DNA of 64,000 nucleotides from Nocardia jinanensis (GCF_014645735.1 NZ_BMMH01000007.1:1-64000), one strand, 5' to 3'. Shown: positions 44,248 through 53,810, counted from the stretch's first letter. Numbers and translations are program-made. Notes: generated from the letters alone by a model not told the origin.

Positions 44248-44491
44248 GGTGACCCGGGCCCTGCCCGACGAGCGCTTCGGGGAGGTGGTGGGCGCGGTGC
44301 TGCGTATGCGGCCCGGCTGTGAGCTCCCCTCCCGGGCGGCGGTGCGGGCCTTCTTCGAGCGGGCCGGAGTGGCGCGGCAGAAGTTCCCGGAGCGGTTGTT
44401 CGAGGCCGCGGAGTTCCCGCGCACCCCCAGCGGCAAGATCCGGAAACATTTGATCCGGCAGGGTATTGCGGCATCCATCCTGCGAGAATAG
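44248..44491 (+). pseudogene. C-terminal remnant of an acyl-CoA synthetase
   Basis: About 80 residues match only the last domain of ANL ligases: LPDERFGEVVGAVL, then ARQKFPERLF and FPRTPSGKIRKHLIRQ with the catalytic Lys region. The N-terminal 400 residues, including the phosphate loop, are absent, and upstream sequence is non-coding. An in-frame GTG could in theory make a small protein. It is most simply the scar of a deleted ligase gene. The coordinates mark the recognisable part. Confidence 0.7.
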
Positions 44492-44498
44492 TATTCTC
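44484..44498. promoter_or_regulatory. operator site D, GAGAAT-AGT-ATTCTC
   Basis: Perfect 6-3-6 palindrome (also 7-1-7). It overlaps the end of the ligase remnant and lies 110 bp before the KstD-like gene that opens the rightward run. Confidence 0.65.
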
Positions 44499-44608
44499 AA
44501 AAAGGGAGATTATCGTTTTACTCGCGCCGGATCCGGCCCGTGCTCCAGCACGGCAGCCCGCCGGACCCGGCGGCTCGAACTCCGCCTGCTCGCCGAAAGG
44601 ACAGCGCA

Positions 44609-46261
44609 GTGCCATCGCTTCAGCCATCGGCTGCCGAACCCGATCCGTCGAACAGCTGGGACTCCGAGACCGATGTCGTCGTTCTCGGTTCCGGAGCCGC
44701 CGGGCTCACCGCCGCGCTCGCCGCCGCTGTCGAGGGCGCGGCGGTGACGCTGTTCGAGAAAGCGGCCACCGTCGGCGGAACCAGCGCGGTCTCCGGTGGA
44801 CTGGCCTGGATCCCCGCCCACACCCGGGCGGCTCGGGAACTCACCGTGGCCGACGCGCTGGCCTATCTGAACGCGCAATCCCTGGATTCGATGGACGACG
44901 AACTGGTCGAGGTGTTCGTGCGCACCGGCGCGCGGATGCTCGATTTCGTCGAAGAGCACAGTGCGGTGAAATTCGAAGTGGCCGACGGGTTCCCGGACTA
45001 CAAACCGGAACTTCCCGGCGGTCAGCCCGCCGGCGGCCGGTCGCTGGGTCCCGCGGCCTACGACCTGGCGCGCCTGGGTGAATGGCGAGACCGGATCACC
45101 ACCTTCCCGCTCGACTGGAGCAATGTCGGCTTCGACGCCGAGACCCGGGCCCGGCTGCGGGCCGTGCTCGGCGACGCGACCGCCGATATCTGCGTGGCCG
45201 GTCAGGCGCTGGTCGCGGGGTTGCTCGAAGGTGTACTCGCCGCCGGGATCACCCCGCGCACCGGAGCCCGGGGTGTGGAGCTGATCGCCGAAGGCGGTGC
45301 CGTGACCGGAGTCCGGGTCGAAGTCGACGGCAGCCGGCTCGCTGTCCGGGCCCGGCGCGGCGTGGTGCTGGCCACGGGTGGATTCGAGTGGGATCCGCGC
45401 TTGGTCAAGGCGTTTCTGCGCGGGCCGATGACCGGACCGGTCTCCCCACCGAACAACACCGGCGACGGCCTGCGGATGGCCATGGCGCACGGCGCCGATC
45501 TCGGGAACATGGGTGAAGCCTGGTGGGTTCCCGTGGTGCAACTGCCCGGCGACACTATCGAGGGCGAACAACGCAGCCGCAGTGTCCGGCTGGAACGTAC
45601 CCGCCCGCGCAGCATCATCGTGAACCGGGCCGGTAAGCGGTTCGTCAACGAGGCCGCCGAATACAACTCCATGGCAGGCGCCTTCCATTACCTGGACCCG
45701 CGCGGTGGCTATGTGAACAATCCCGGCTGGATGGTGTTCGACGCCGAACATCTGCGCCGCTACGGATTCCTGGGTATCGAACCCGGCGGCGCCGCGCCCG
45801 AGTGGTTCTGCGAATCCACGGATCTCGACGAACTCGGCGCCCGGACCGGAATAGACCCCGCGGGCCTACAGCGCACCGTGGCCGACTGGAACCGCGCGGT
45901 CGCCGCCGGTGCCGATCCCGATTTCGGTCGCGGCGCCAGTGAATACGACGGCTACTGGGGTGACCCGGACGCCGACACGGTCGCCGGACGCACCCTGGGC
46001 CCGGTCGATACCGGTCCCTACTACGCGGTCCCGGTGACCGTGGGCGCGATGGGTACCAAGGGTGGCCCGCGCACCGATCGCGACGCACGGGTCCGGCATA
46101 TCAGCGGCGCGGCGATCCCCGGGCTGTACGCGGCCGGTAACGCGATGGCCGGGGTGACCGGGCGCGCCTACGGCGGCGCCGGCGGAACCATCGGCCTCGG
46201 GATGGTCTGGGGGCTGCGCGCGGGACATCACGCGGCCACCGGCGAATCGGTGAAGTACTGA
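44609..46261 (+). CDS. FAD-binding dehydrogenase, KstD/fumarate-reductase-like (1)
   Basis: 550 aa. FAD dinucleotide fold GSGAAG at 27-32 with TLFEK acidic end, GGTSAVSGG, a central substrate cap domain and the C-terminal GLYAAGNAMAGVTGRAYGG segment closing the FAD site. The family includes 3-ketosteroid delta-1-dehydrogenases and flavocytochrome fumarate reductases. The KstD-type Tyr near the C-terminus aligns with AYGGAGG. Start at GTG 44609 (GAAAGGA upstream). Site D is in its promoter region. Ring desaturation is the inferred role. Confidence 0.85.
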   Translation: MPSLQPSAAEPDPSNSWDSETDVVVLGSGAAGLTAALAAAVEGAAVTLFEKAATVGGTSAVSGGLAWIPAHTRAARELTVADALAYLNAQSLDSMDDELVEVFVRTGARMLDFVEEHSAVKFEVADGFPDYKPELPGGQPAGGRSLGPAAYDLARLGEWRDRITTFPLDWSNVGFDAETRARLRAVLGDATADICVAGQALVAGLLEGVLAAGITPRTGARGVELIAEGGAVTGVRVEVDGSRLAVRARRGVVLATGGFEWDPRLVKAFLRGPMTGPVSPPNNTGDGLRMAMAHGADLGNMGEAWWVPVVQLPGDTIEGEQRSRSVRLERTRPRSIIVNRAGKRFVNEAAEYNSMAGAFHYLDPRGGYVNNPGWMVFDAEHLRRYGFLGIEPGGAAPEWFCESTDLDELGARTGIDPAGLQRTVADWNRAVAAGADPDFGRGASEYDGYWGDPDADTVAGRTLGPVDTGPYYAVPVTVGAMGTKGGPRTDRDARVRHISGAAIPGLYAAGNAMAGVTGRAYGGAGGTIGLGMVWGLRAGHHAATGESVKY

Positions 46262-46336
46262 GCGAGCGCGGGCAATCGGGCGGCGCGTACGCCCGGCGGA
46301 CCGGCGCCGGGCCGGTGGACAGAGCGGAAGGTAGCG

Positions 46337-47200
46337 GTGTCGGAATACGAGAGTGTGTGGTGCGACCTGCAAGGTGTCGCGTTCAGCCAGGGATACCTGG
46401 ATGTAGCGGGGGTCCGCACGCGCTACCTGCATGCCGGCGACCGGAACAGACCCGCGCTGGTGTTGCTGCACGGGTCGGGTGGACATGCCGAGGCCTACGT
46501 CCGGAATCTGGCGGCGCATGCCGAGCACTTCTCCACCTGGTCGATCGATATGCTCGGCCACGGATACACCGATAAGCCCGGCCATCCGCTGGAAATCGAA
46601 CACTATGTGCGGCATCTGATCTCGTTCCTCGATACCATCGGCGCCGCCCGTGCCCATATCAGCGGAGAGTCACTGGGCGGCTGGGTCGCCGCCCGGGCCG
46701 CCTACGCCCACCCGGGCCGGGTCGACAGACTGGTGCTCAACACCGCGGGCGGTTCGCAGGCCGATCCCGAGGTCATGCGGCGGATCGTCACGCTGTCCAT
46801 GGCGGCCGCCACCGACCCCACCTGGGAAACGGTGCAGGCGCGCATCACCTGGCTGATGGCGGACAAATCCAAGGATTACGCCGATATCGTGGCCAGCCGG
46901 CAGCGTGTCTACCGGCAGCCCGGTTTCGCCGACGCCATGCGCGACATCATGGCGTTGCAGGATCCGGAGATCCGTGCCCGCAATCTGCTCGGACCCGAGG
47001 AGTACGGCGGTATCACCGCGCCGACCCTCGTGGTGTGGACCAGCGACGATCCCACCGCCGACGTGGCCGAGGGCAAACGGATCGCCTCGATGATCCCGGG
47101 TGCCCGGTTCGAGGTCCTCCCCGGCTGCGGGCACTGGCCGCAATACGAGTCGCCCGCGGCGTTCGACGCGCTTCATCTCGAATTCCTGCTGGGTGGTTGA
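46337..47200 (+). CDS. mhpC: meta-cleavage product hydrolase, MhpC-like
   Basis: 287 aa alpha/beta hydrolase. Oxyanion HGSGG at 45-49, nucleophile GESLGG with S112, and GCGHWPQYE supplying the His near the C-terminus. Close in pattern to C-C hydrolases (MhpC, HsaD, BphD) that split meta-cleavage products. GTG start. It stands directly before genes for a ring hydroxylase and an extradiol dioxygenase, which fits that role. The symbol is by family resemblance, not proven substrate. Confidence 0.8.
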   Translation: MSEYESVWCDLQGVAFSQGYLDVAGVRTRYLHAGDRNRPALVLLHGSGGHAEAYVRNLAAHAEHFSTWSIDMLGHGYTDKPGHPLEIEHYVRHLISFLDTIGAARAHISGESLGGWVAARAAYAHPGRVDRLVLNTAGGSQADPEVMRRIVTLSMAAATDPTWETVQARITWLMADKSKDYADIVASRQRVYRQPGFADAMRDIMALQDPEIRARNLLGPEEYGGITAPTLVVWTSDDPTADVAEGKRIASMIPGARFEVLPGCGHWPQYESPAAFDALHLEFLLGG

Positions 47201-47201
47201 T

Positions 47202-48872
47202 ATGAGTACCGGAAACGGCAGCGGGCCGGAGCGTTTCGACGTAGTGATCGTCGGCGCGGGGCCGGTCGGGCTGACCATCGCGAACAGCCTGGGTCGCTAC
47301 GGTGTGCACACCCTGCTGGTGGAGGAACGACCCAGCCTCATCGACTATCCGCGCGGCGTCGGGATCGACGACGAATCACTGCGCACGATGCAGGCCACCG
47401 GACTGGTGGAACGAATCCTGCCGCATACGAACCCGAACCAGATCATGCGGTTCGTCGACGGACAGCGCCGGCTGCTGGCCGAGATCGCGCCCACCGAGCA
47501 GCAGTTCGGCTGGCCAAAGCGCAGCGGGTTCATCCAGCCGCTGGTGGACGCCGAGTTGCTGGCCGGGCTGGACCGCTTCGACTGCGTGGAGATCCGGTGG
47601 GCCACCGCGCTGAGCGAATGCGACGACACCGGCGACGAGGTCGTGGTGGGGCTCGATACCGCGGACGGGGCGCAGCAGGTGCGGACCCGGTACGTGGTGG
47701 GTTGCGACGGTGGTCGCAGCACGACGCGGCACACGATGGGGGTGAGTTTCGAGGGCACCACTTCCCCGACCCGCTGGCTGGTGGTGGATATCGACGGCGA
47801 CCCGCTCGGCCATCCGAATGTGGAAGTCGGGGCGGACCCGGCGCGGCCGAACGTCTCGATCTCGCTGGCCCACGGGATCCGCCGGTTCGAGTTCCTGTTG
47901 CACGACGACGAATCCGATTCCGATGCCGAGACCGCGGAGTTCCTGGCCCGGCTGCTCGCCCCTTTCGTACCACATCCGGAGCGTCTCGATGTGATCCGGC
48001 GCCGGGTCTACACCCATCATTCCCGGATCGCGGGGGAATTCCGGAAGGGCCGGTTGTTGCTGGCCGGGGATGCCGCGCATCTCATGCCGGTCTGGCAGGG
48101 CCAGGGCTACAACAGCGGAATCCGGGACGCGGCGAACCTCGGCTGGAAGCTGGCGGCGGTGGTGTCCGGGGTCGCCGGTGACGGTCTGCTCGATACCTAC
48201 GACCAGGAGCGCCGCAAACACGCGCGGGCCATGATCGACCTGTCCACCATGGTCGGGCGGGTCATCTCGCCGACGAACCATCGGGTCGCGGCGGTACGCG
48301 ACGTAGCGGTACGCGGACTGGCGCTGGTACCGCCCTTGAAACGGTACGTGCTCGGTATGCGGTTCAAACCCATGCCGCGCTATGACCGCGGTGCGGTGGT
48401 GCACGGCTGGTCGCGGTCGCCGAACTCGGCGGTCGGCACTCTGTTCATCCAGCCGCGGGTCGCGACCCGCGCGCAGCCGGACGTGTTGCTGGACGAGACG
48501 CTGGGCCCCTGGCTCGCGGTGCTGTGCTGGAACAACCAGCCCCGGAAATCGCTGGGGGAGGCCGAGTTCGCCCGGTGGAAGGAACTCGGCGCCCGTTTCG
48601 TGGAAGCGCGGCCCGCGACCCAGCTGCACTGGACCGGGCACGACGACCCCGATGTGGCGGTGATCGGTGACCACACCGGCGCCCTGAAGAAATGGTTCGA
48701 CGGCCAGCTCGATTCGGTGCTGTTCCTGCGTCCGGACCGGTGCATCGCCGGCGCCTGTATCGCCCAGCACGCGCCCGAACTCGGCGCCGCGCTGCGCAGA
48801 ACCCTCGAACTCGCCCCGGGAGGTACCGATGCCGCTGGCCGTGTGCTGCGTCTCGCACAGCCCACTCCTTGA
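47202..48872 (+). CDS. mhpA: flavin-dependent aromatic hydroxylase, MhpA-like
   Basis: 556 aa group A FAD monooxygenase. GAGPVG at 18-23 near the N-terminus, CDGGRSTTRHTMG (DG motif) and GRLLLAGDAAHLMP (GD motif), then a C-terminal thioredoxin-like domain as in MhpA/PheA. It would hydroxylate a phenolic ring ortho to an OH using NAD(P)H and O2. Starts 1 bp after mhpC and overlaps the dioxygenase gene by 44 nt. Confidence 0.87.
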   Translation: MSTGNGSGPERFDVVIVGAGPVGLTIANSLGRYGVHTLLVEERPSLIDYPRGVGIDDESLRTMQATGLVERILPHTNPNQIMRFVDGQRRLLAEIAPTEQQFGWPKRSGFIQPLVDAELLAGLDRFDCVEIRWATALSECDDTGDEVVVGLDTADGAQQVRTRYVVGCDGGRSTTRHTMGVSFEGTTSPTRWLVVDIDGDPLGHPNVEVGADPARPNVSISLAHGIRRFEFLLHDDESDSDAETAEFLARLLAPFVPHPERLDVIRRRVYTHHSRIAGEFRKGRLLLAGDAAHLMPVWQGQGYNSGIRDAANLGWKLAAVVSGVAGDGLLDTYDQERRKHARAMIDLSTMVGRVISPTNHRVAAVRDVAVRGLALVPPLKRYVLGMRFKPMPRYDRGAVVHGWSRSPNSAVGTLFIQPRVATRAQPDVLLDETLGPWLAVLCWNNQPRKSLGEAEFARWKELGARFVEARPATQLHWTGHDDPDVAVIGDHTGALKKWFDGQLDSVLFLRPDRCIAGACIAQHAPELGAALRRTLELAPGGTDAAGRVLRLAQPTP

Positions 48873-49794
48873 GCTGCCGGGACCGGGTCCCGAACTGCGC
48901 GCGGAGGTGGGCGAAGCGCTCGACCGGGCGCGCGATTTCGTACGGAACTTCGACCCGGAGCTGGTGGTGCTGTTCGCCCCGGACCATTACAACGGGTTCT
49001 TCTACAAGCTCATGCCGCCCTTCTGCCTGGGCACCGCGGCGACCGCGGTGGGGGACTACGGGACTTATGCCGGGCCGCTGAACGTTCCGGCGGATCGGGC
49101 ACTGGCGCTGGCCGAAGCACTGCTCGACGCCGGTATCGATATCGCGACGTCGGCGCAGATGTCGGTGGACCACGGCACCGTGCAGCCACTGCAACGGCTG
49201 TTCGGGGACGCCACCGCGCGACCGGTCATCCCCGTCTTCGTGAACTCCGTGGCGACGCCGCTGGGTCCGCTGCGCCGGGTACGCGCGCTGGGTACCGCGG
49301 TGGGCCGTCATCTGGCCACCTCGGGCAAGCGAGTGCTGGTCGTCGGATCGGGCGGTCTGTCCCACGACCCGCCGGTACCGCAGCGCGCCACCGCACCCGA
49401 GCCGGTGCTGGAGCGGATCGTGCACGGCCGCCCGATGACCACCGAACAGCGGGCCGCCCGCCAGACCGCGGTGATCGCCGCCGCCCGTGACTTCGCCGCC
49501 GGCGACAGTCCGCTACAGGCACTCAACCCCGAATGGGACCGGGCGTTCCTCGAGCTCGTGGACACCGGCGGCCTGGCCGCCGTGGACGACTGGGACAACA
49601 GCGATATCACCCGGGTCGCGGGCAATTCGGCGCACGAGATCCGCACCTGGGTAGCGGCTTTCGCGGCGCTCGCCGCGCAGGGGTCCTATCGCACCGGCGT
49701 CCGCTATTACCGGCCCGCACCAGAACTCATCGCCGGCTTCGCCGTTCGTACGGCCCGGCCCGCCGATGAGCCGATCGAGGACAGGAGGCGATGA
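48829..49794 (+). CDS. mhpB: extradiol dioxygenase, MhpB-like (LigB type)
   Basis: 321 aa class III extradiol dioxygenase. SHSPLL with H10, APDHYNGFFYKLMPPFCLG, SVDHGT, and GSGGLSHDPP match MhpB (2,3-dihydroxyphenylpropionate 1,2-dioxygenase) closely, with the Fe(II) and acid/base His residues kept. It would open a catechol ring next to the diol. GGGAGG ribosome site inside the previous gene. Its stop abuts the next start. Confidence 0.9.
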   Translation: MPLAVCCVSHSPLLELPGPGPELRAEVGEALDRARDFVRNFDPELVVLFAPDHYNGFFYKLMPPFCLGTAATAVGDYGTYAGPLNVPADRALALAEALLDAGIDIATSAQMSVDHGTVQPLQRLFGDATARPVIPVFVNSVATPLGPLRRVRALGTAVGRHLATSGKRVLVVGSGGLSHDPPVPQRATAPEPVLERIVHGRPMTTEQRAARQTAVIAAARDFAAGDSPLQALNPEWDRAFLELVDTGGLAAVDDWDNSDITRVAGNSAHEIRTWVAAFAALAAQGSYRTGVRYYRPAPELIAGFAVRTARPADEPIEDRRR

Positions 49795-51594
49795 GTGAGC
49801 ATCGACGAGACGGGTTTCGACGAAACCGTCGATCTACTGGTGATCGGTTCCGGCGGCGGCGGGATGAGTGCCGCACTACGTGCCGAAGCGCTGGGGCTGA
49901 ACACGCTGGTGGTGGAGAAGGCCGGCTACTACGGCGGATCCACCGCGCTCTCCGGTGGCGGTATCTGGGTGCCGAACGCACCCGCGCAGCAGCGGGACGG
50001 TTTCGCGCTCGATCCCGACGCGGTGGTCGGCTATCTGCGCACCATCACCGGCGGGCTGGTGACCGACGAACGGTTGCGGGCCTATGTCGAGAGATCGCCG
50101 GACATGATGGCCTTCCTCGAGGAACGCAGTCAGTGGCTGGAATTCGTCTGGAAACCCGGCTACGCCGACTACTACCCCGAAGTCACGGGCGGCTCGCCGC
50201 AGGGCAGCACGATCAATGTCCCGCCGATCGATCTGCGCGCACTCGGCGACGAGGAGGAGAAGCTGCTCAAACCGCTCGCCCTCGCGCCGAAGGGGATCTG
50301 GCTGGGGCCCAAGGATCTGCAGATGTTCTATCAGGTCCGGCAGAACTGGCGCGGTAAGGCGGTGATGCTGAAACTGATCTGGCGGATGTTCCGCGCCCAT
50401 GTGTTCGGCGACCGGATCGCCGCCATCGGCCAGTCCTTGATCGCCCGGCTGCGGTTGGCCATGAAAGAACGCGACATCCCGCTGTGGCTGAATTCGCCGA
50501 TGACCTCGCTGATCACCGCTGCCGACGGACAGGTGACCGGCGCGGTGGTGACCCGCGACGGTGAACCGGTGCGGATCCGGGCCCGCCGCGGCGTGATCCT
50601 GGCGACCGGCGGTTTCGACCACGATATGACCTGGCGCAAAGCGGAACTGCCGGAGGTCGACCAGGACTGGAGTTTCGGTAACCCGGTGGCCTTGGGCGAC
50701 GGGATCCGGGCCGGGCAGCACGTCGGCGCGGCCACCGAGCTGATGGACGAGGCCTGGTGGTTCCCGGCCATCCAGTGGCCCGACGGCCGGATGCAGTTCA
50801 TGCTCAACGAACGCATGATGCCCGCACAGTTCATCGTGAACGGGGCGGGTGAGCGGTTCATCAACGAGGCCGCCCCCTATATGGACTTCGGGCACGCCAT
50901 GATCGAGGGCCAGCGCACCGGGGTGACCCATATCCCGTGCTGGCTGATCACCGATCACCGCTCCTGGCACAAGTACGTGATCGGCGGGCATCTGCCGATT
51001 CCGACAGTACCGTTCGCGCCGGTACCGACCGGGTACAAGATGGTGCGGGCCTGGTTGGAGTCGGGGGTGGTGAAAGCCGCCGGGAGCTTCGCCGAACTCG
51101 CCGAGAAGATCGAAGTGCCCGCCGCCGAACTCGAGGCCACCGCCGCCCGGTTCAACGAACTCGCCCGCGGCGGTCACGACGACGATTTCCAGCGCGGCGA
51201 CAGCGTGTACGACAACTACTACGGCGACCCCACGCTGCCCAATCCGAATCTGTTCCCGATCGGCAAAGCGCCCTATTACGCCTTCCGGATCGTCCTCGGC
51301 GATCTCGGGACTTCGGGCGGCCTGAGTACCGACGAGAACGCCCGGGTGTTGCGCGCCGACGGGTCGGTGATCGACGGACTGTACGCGGTCGGCAACGCCT
51401 CGGCCGCCGTCATGGGCCGCAGTTACGCGGGCGCCGGCGCCACCATCGGCCCGGCCATGACCTTCGGATACATCGCCGCCGAGCACTGCGCCGGGCGAAC
51501 AGGGTCCGGAGCAGCGGGGGATAGCGGCGAAGGGGCGGCCGGGCCGGTCGAAGGAGATGACGTGACGATCGAAACCACTGGAGGTAATCGATGA
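49795..51594 (+). CDS. FAD-binding dehydrogenase, KstD-like (2)
   Basis: 599 aa. GSGGGG at 18-23, VVEKAGYYGGSTALSGGG, a cap domain, and C-terminal SYAGAGATIGPAMTFGYIAA. The Tyr in that last segment matches the KstD catalytic region better than in the first paralogue, so 3-oxo delta-1-type dehydrogenation is plausible. A low-complexity acidic tail of about 40 residues follows. GTG start with AGGAGG; the stop overlaps the next gene by ATGA. Confidence 0.87.
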   Translation: MSIDETGFDETVDLLVIGSGGGGMSAALRAEALGLNTLVVEKAGYYGGSTALSGGGIWVPNAPAQQRDGFALDPDAVVGYLRTITGGLVTDERLRAYVERSPDMMAFLEERSQWLEFVWKPGYADYYPEVTGGSPQGSTINVPPIDLRALGDEEEKLLKPLALAPKGIWLGPKDLQMFYQVRQNWRGKAVMLKLIWRMFRAHVFGDRIAAIGQSLIARLRLAMKERDIPLWLNSPMTSLITAADGQVTGAVVTRDGEPVRIRARRGVILATGGFDHDMTWRKAELPEVDQDWSFGNPVALGDGIRAGQHVGAATELMDEAWWFPAIQWPDGRMQFMLNERMMPAQFIVNGAGERFINEAAPYMDFGHAMIEGQRTGVTHIPCWLITDHRSWHKYVIGGHLPIPTVPFAPVPTGYKMVRAWLESGVVKAAGSFAELAEKIEVPAAELEATAARFNELARGGHDDDFQRGDSVYDNYYGDPTLPNPNLFPIGKAPYYAFRIVLGDLGTSGGLSTDENARVLRADGSVIDGLYAVGNASAAVMGRSYAGAGATIGPAMTFGYIAAEHCAGRTGSGAAGDSGEGAAGPVEGDDVTIETTGGNR

Positions 51595-52895
51595 AAATAT
51601 CCCTCTTCTACGAGTTCGCACTGCCGCGGCCCTGGAGCGACGACGACGAATTCGAGATGTTCCGAGACGGGCTGACCGAAGTAGAAGCTGCGGATAAGGC
51701 CGGTTTCTCCACCGTCTGGCTCACCGAACACCATTTCCTCGAGGAGTACTGCCACTCCACCGCGCCGGAGATGTTCCTCGCCGCCGCCAGCCAGCGGACC
51801 GAGAACATCCGCCTCGGCTTCGGCGTCATGCATCTGCCGCCCGGAATCAACCATCCCGCCCGCGTCGCCGAACGGGTCGCGACCCTCGACCATCTTTCGG
51901 GTGGCCGGGTCGAGTTCGGCACCGGTGAGTCGTCGTCGGTGGGTGAGCTCGGCGGATTCGATATCGACCCCGCCGACAAGCGTGGCCAGTGGGAAGAAGC
52001 ACTCGACGTCACCCTGCGGTGTATGACCGAGACCCCGTTCACCGGGTTCAAGGGTCAGCACATCGAGATGCCGCCCCGCAACATCATCCCGAAGCCGCGC
52101 CAGACCCCGCATCCGCCGCTGTGGGTCGCGTGTACCCGCCCGTCCTCGGTGCAGATGGCGGCGCAGAAGGGGATCGGCGCGCTCAGCTTCGCCTATACCG
52201 GCCCCGGTCCGCTCGGTGACCGGGTGCGTGGCTACTACGAGGAGTTCGAGGAGAAGGCGGCGCCCACCGTGCCGCAGATCAATCCGAACATCCTCGCCAT
52301 CGGCGGTGATCTGTCGATGATGGTGGCGCGCACCGACGACGAGGCCGTGAAGCGGCTCGGCGTCGGTGGTGGGTTCTTCTCGTTCGGGATCATGCACTAC
52401 TACATGACCGGGATGCACGTCCCCGGCCGCACCGGAGTGTGGGAGCGCTACCTGGACGCGGTGAAAGAGGACGAGACCCTCGCCTACGGTCCCGGCCGCG
52501 GTGCGATCGGCGGCCCGGACACCGTGCGCGAGTTCCTGCGCGGCTACGAGGAGAGCGGGGTCGACGAGATCATCCTGCTGCTCAACCCGCGCAGCCACGA
52601 AGGAACGATGGAATCCATCGAGATCATGGGCAAGGAGATCCTGCCCGAATTCATCGAACGGGACGAGAAAGCGGTGGCCGCGAAGGCCAAACGACTCGAA
52701 CCCGTGATCGAGAAGGTAGAGCAGCGGCGGCGCCCGCTGGCCTCGCCGGAATTCGATGAGGAGTACTCGTTCGGTGGCCTGCCCACCGGTCGCGGCGGCA
52801 AGTTCACCGCCAGTGAGATCCCCGAGGCGATGGCCGAGATCAACGAGGGCCGGGTGCAGGCCGCCCAGCGGCTCAAAGAAGAACAGCAGGGCTGA
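51591..52895 (+). CDS. luciferase-like (LLM) flavin monooxygenase
   Basis: 434 aa, TIM-barrel bacterial luciferase family. EADKAGFSTVWLTEHHFLEEY, GVMHLPPGINHPARVAERVA and VEFGTGESS are family landmarks. It needs reduced FMN or F420; an FMN reductase gene lies 2 kb downstream. Members do Baeyer-Villiger, epoxidation or C-S/C-N oxidations. A helical tail from residue 375 is longer than usual. Confidence 0.87.
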   Translation: MKISLFYEFALPRPWSDDDEFEMFRDGLTEVEAADKAGFSTVWLTEHHFLEEYCHSTAPEMFLAAASQRTENIRLGFGVMHLPPGINHPARVAERVATLDHLSGGRVEFGTGESSSVGELGGFDIDPADKRGQWEEALDVTLRCMTETPFTGFKGQHIEMPPRNIIPKPRQTPHPPLWVACTRPSSVQMAAQKGIGALSFAYTGPGPLGDRVRGYYEEFEEKAAPTVPQINPNILAIGGDLSMMVARTDDEAVKRLGVGGGFFSFGIMHYYMTGMHVPGRTGVWERYLDAVKEDETLAYGPGRGAIGGPDTVREFLRGYEESGVDEIILLLNPRSHEGTMESIEIMGKEILPEFIERDEKAVAAKAKRLEPVIEKVEQRRRPLASPEFDEEYSFGGLPTGRGGKFTASEIPEAMAEINEGRVQAAQRLKEEQQG

Positions 52896-52939
52896 GCGGC
52901 CGAACCCGGTCGTAGGGACAAGAGAGCGAGGTACCGGAG

Positions 52940-53770
52940 GTGGAGACGATCGACCAACGGTGGCGTTTCGACGGGAAACGTGTGGTGGTGACCGGCTGTG
53001 CCTCCGGTATCGGGGCCTGTGTGGTGCATCAGCTGCGGCATCTGGGCGCCGAGATCGTCGGGCTGGACCTGCTCCGCCCCGGTACCGAACTCGACGAGTT
53101 CCACGAAATGGACCAGGCCGACCCCGAATCCATCGACCGGGCCGCGCGCAGGATCGGCCCGGGGGTCGACGCGCTGTTCAATATCGCCGGCGTCTCCTCC
53201 GGTATCGGTGACCCGCTACGGGTGGCCACCATCAATTTCCTGGGTCTGCGGCATTTCACCGAAGCCGTGGTGCCGCAGATGGCGCCCGGCTCGGCGGTGG
53301 TCAGCGTTTCCTCGCTCGCCGCCGCCGGTTATCTGGACAACCGGTGGGCGGTGAAGGGACTCCTGGACACCGGGTCGATGGCCGAGGGCATCGCCTGGTG
53401 CGAGAACAATCCGGACGCCCTGGCCGACGGCGGCTACCGCCTGTCCAAGGAAGCGATCATCCTCTACACAGTGCGGCGGTCGGTGGAACTGGCCGCCCGC
53501 GGTATCCGGATGAACTGCACCGGCCCCGGTGTCACCGAAACCCCGATCCTGGACCAGTTGCGCGGCGCGTACGGCCAAGACTATCTCGACGGGATCCCGA
53601 AACCGCTGGGCCGCTCGGCCGATCCCGTGGAGCAGGCGGCAGCACTGCTGTTCCTCAACAGCCGGGCCGCCGGCTATATCACCGGCCAGGTGCTGTGGGT
53701 CGACGGCGGAAATCTCGCCGTACGCCTGGCGAACGAATTGGCCGGATCCGTACCTGTGGAGACGGAATGA
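52940..53770 (+). CDS. SDR, 3-alpha-hydroxysteroid dehydrogenase-like
   Basis: 276 aa. TGCASGIG motif, NIAGVSS, a long insert (WAVKGLLDTGSMAEGIAWC) before catalytic YRLSK, and WVDGG at the end. The insert pattern resembles bacterial 3-alpha-HSD/carbonyl reductases. GTG start with GAGG sites. It would interconvert a ring alcohol and ketone. Confidence 0.85.
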   Translation: METIDQRWRFDGKRVVVTGCASGIGACVVHQLRHLGAEIVGLDLLRPGTELDEFHEMDQADPESIDRAARRIGPGVDALFNIAGVSSGIGDPLRVATINFLGLRHFTEAVVPQMAPGSAVVSVSSLAAAGYLDNRWAVKGLLDTGSMAEGIAWCENNPDALADGGYRLSKEAIILYTVRRSVELAARGIRMNCTGPGVTETPILDQLRGAYGQDYLDGIPKPLGRSADPVEQAAALLFLNSRAAGYITGQVLWVDGGNLAVRLANELAGSVPVETE

Positions 53771-53810
53771 CGACCGGCGGCTATCGAATACGAGCAGAAG
53801 GAGGAGCAGC

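Noticed and set aside
46337..49794. Steroid-ring HsaC/HsaD genes
   Set aside because: The dioxygenase is of the LigB/MhpB type, not the vicinal-oxygen-chelate type of HsaC.
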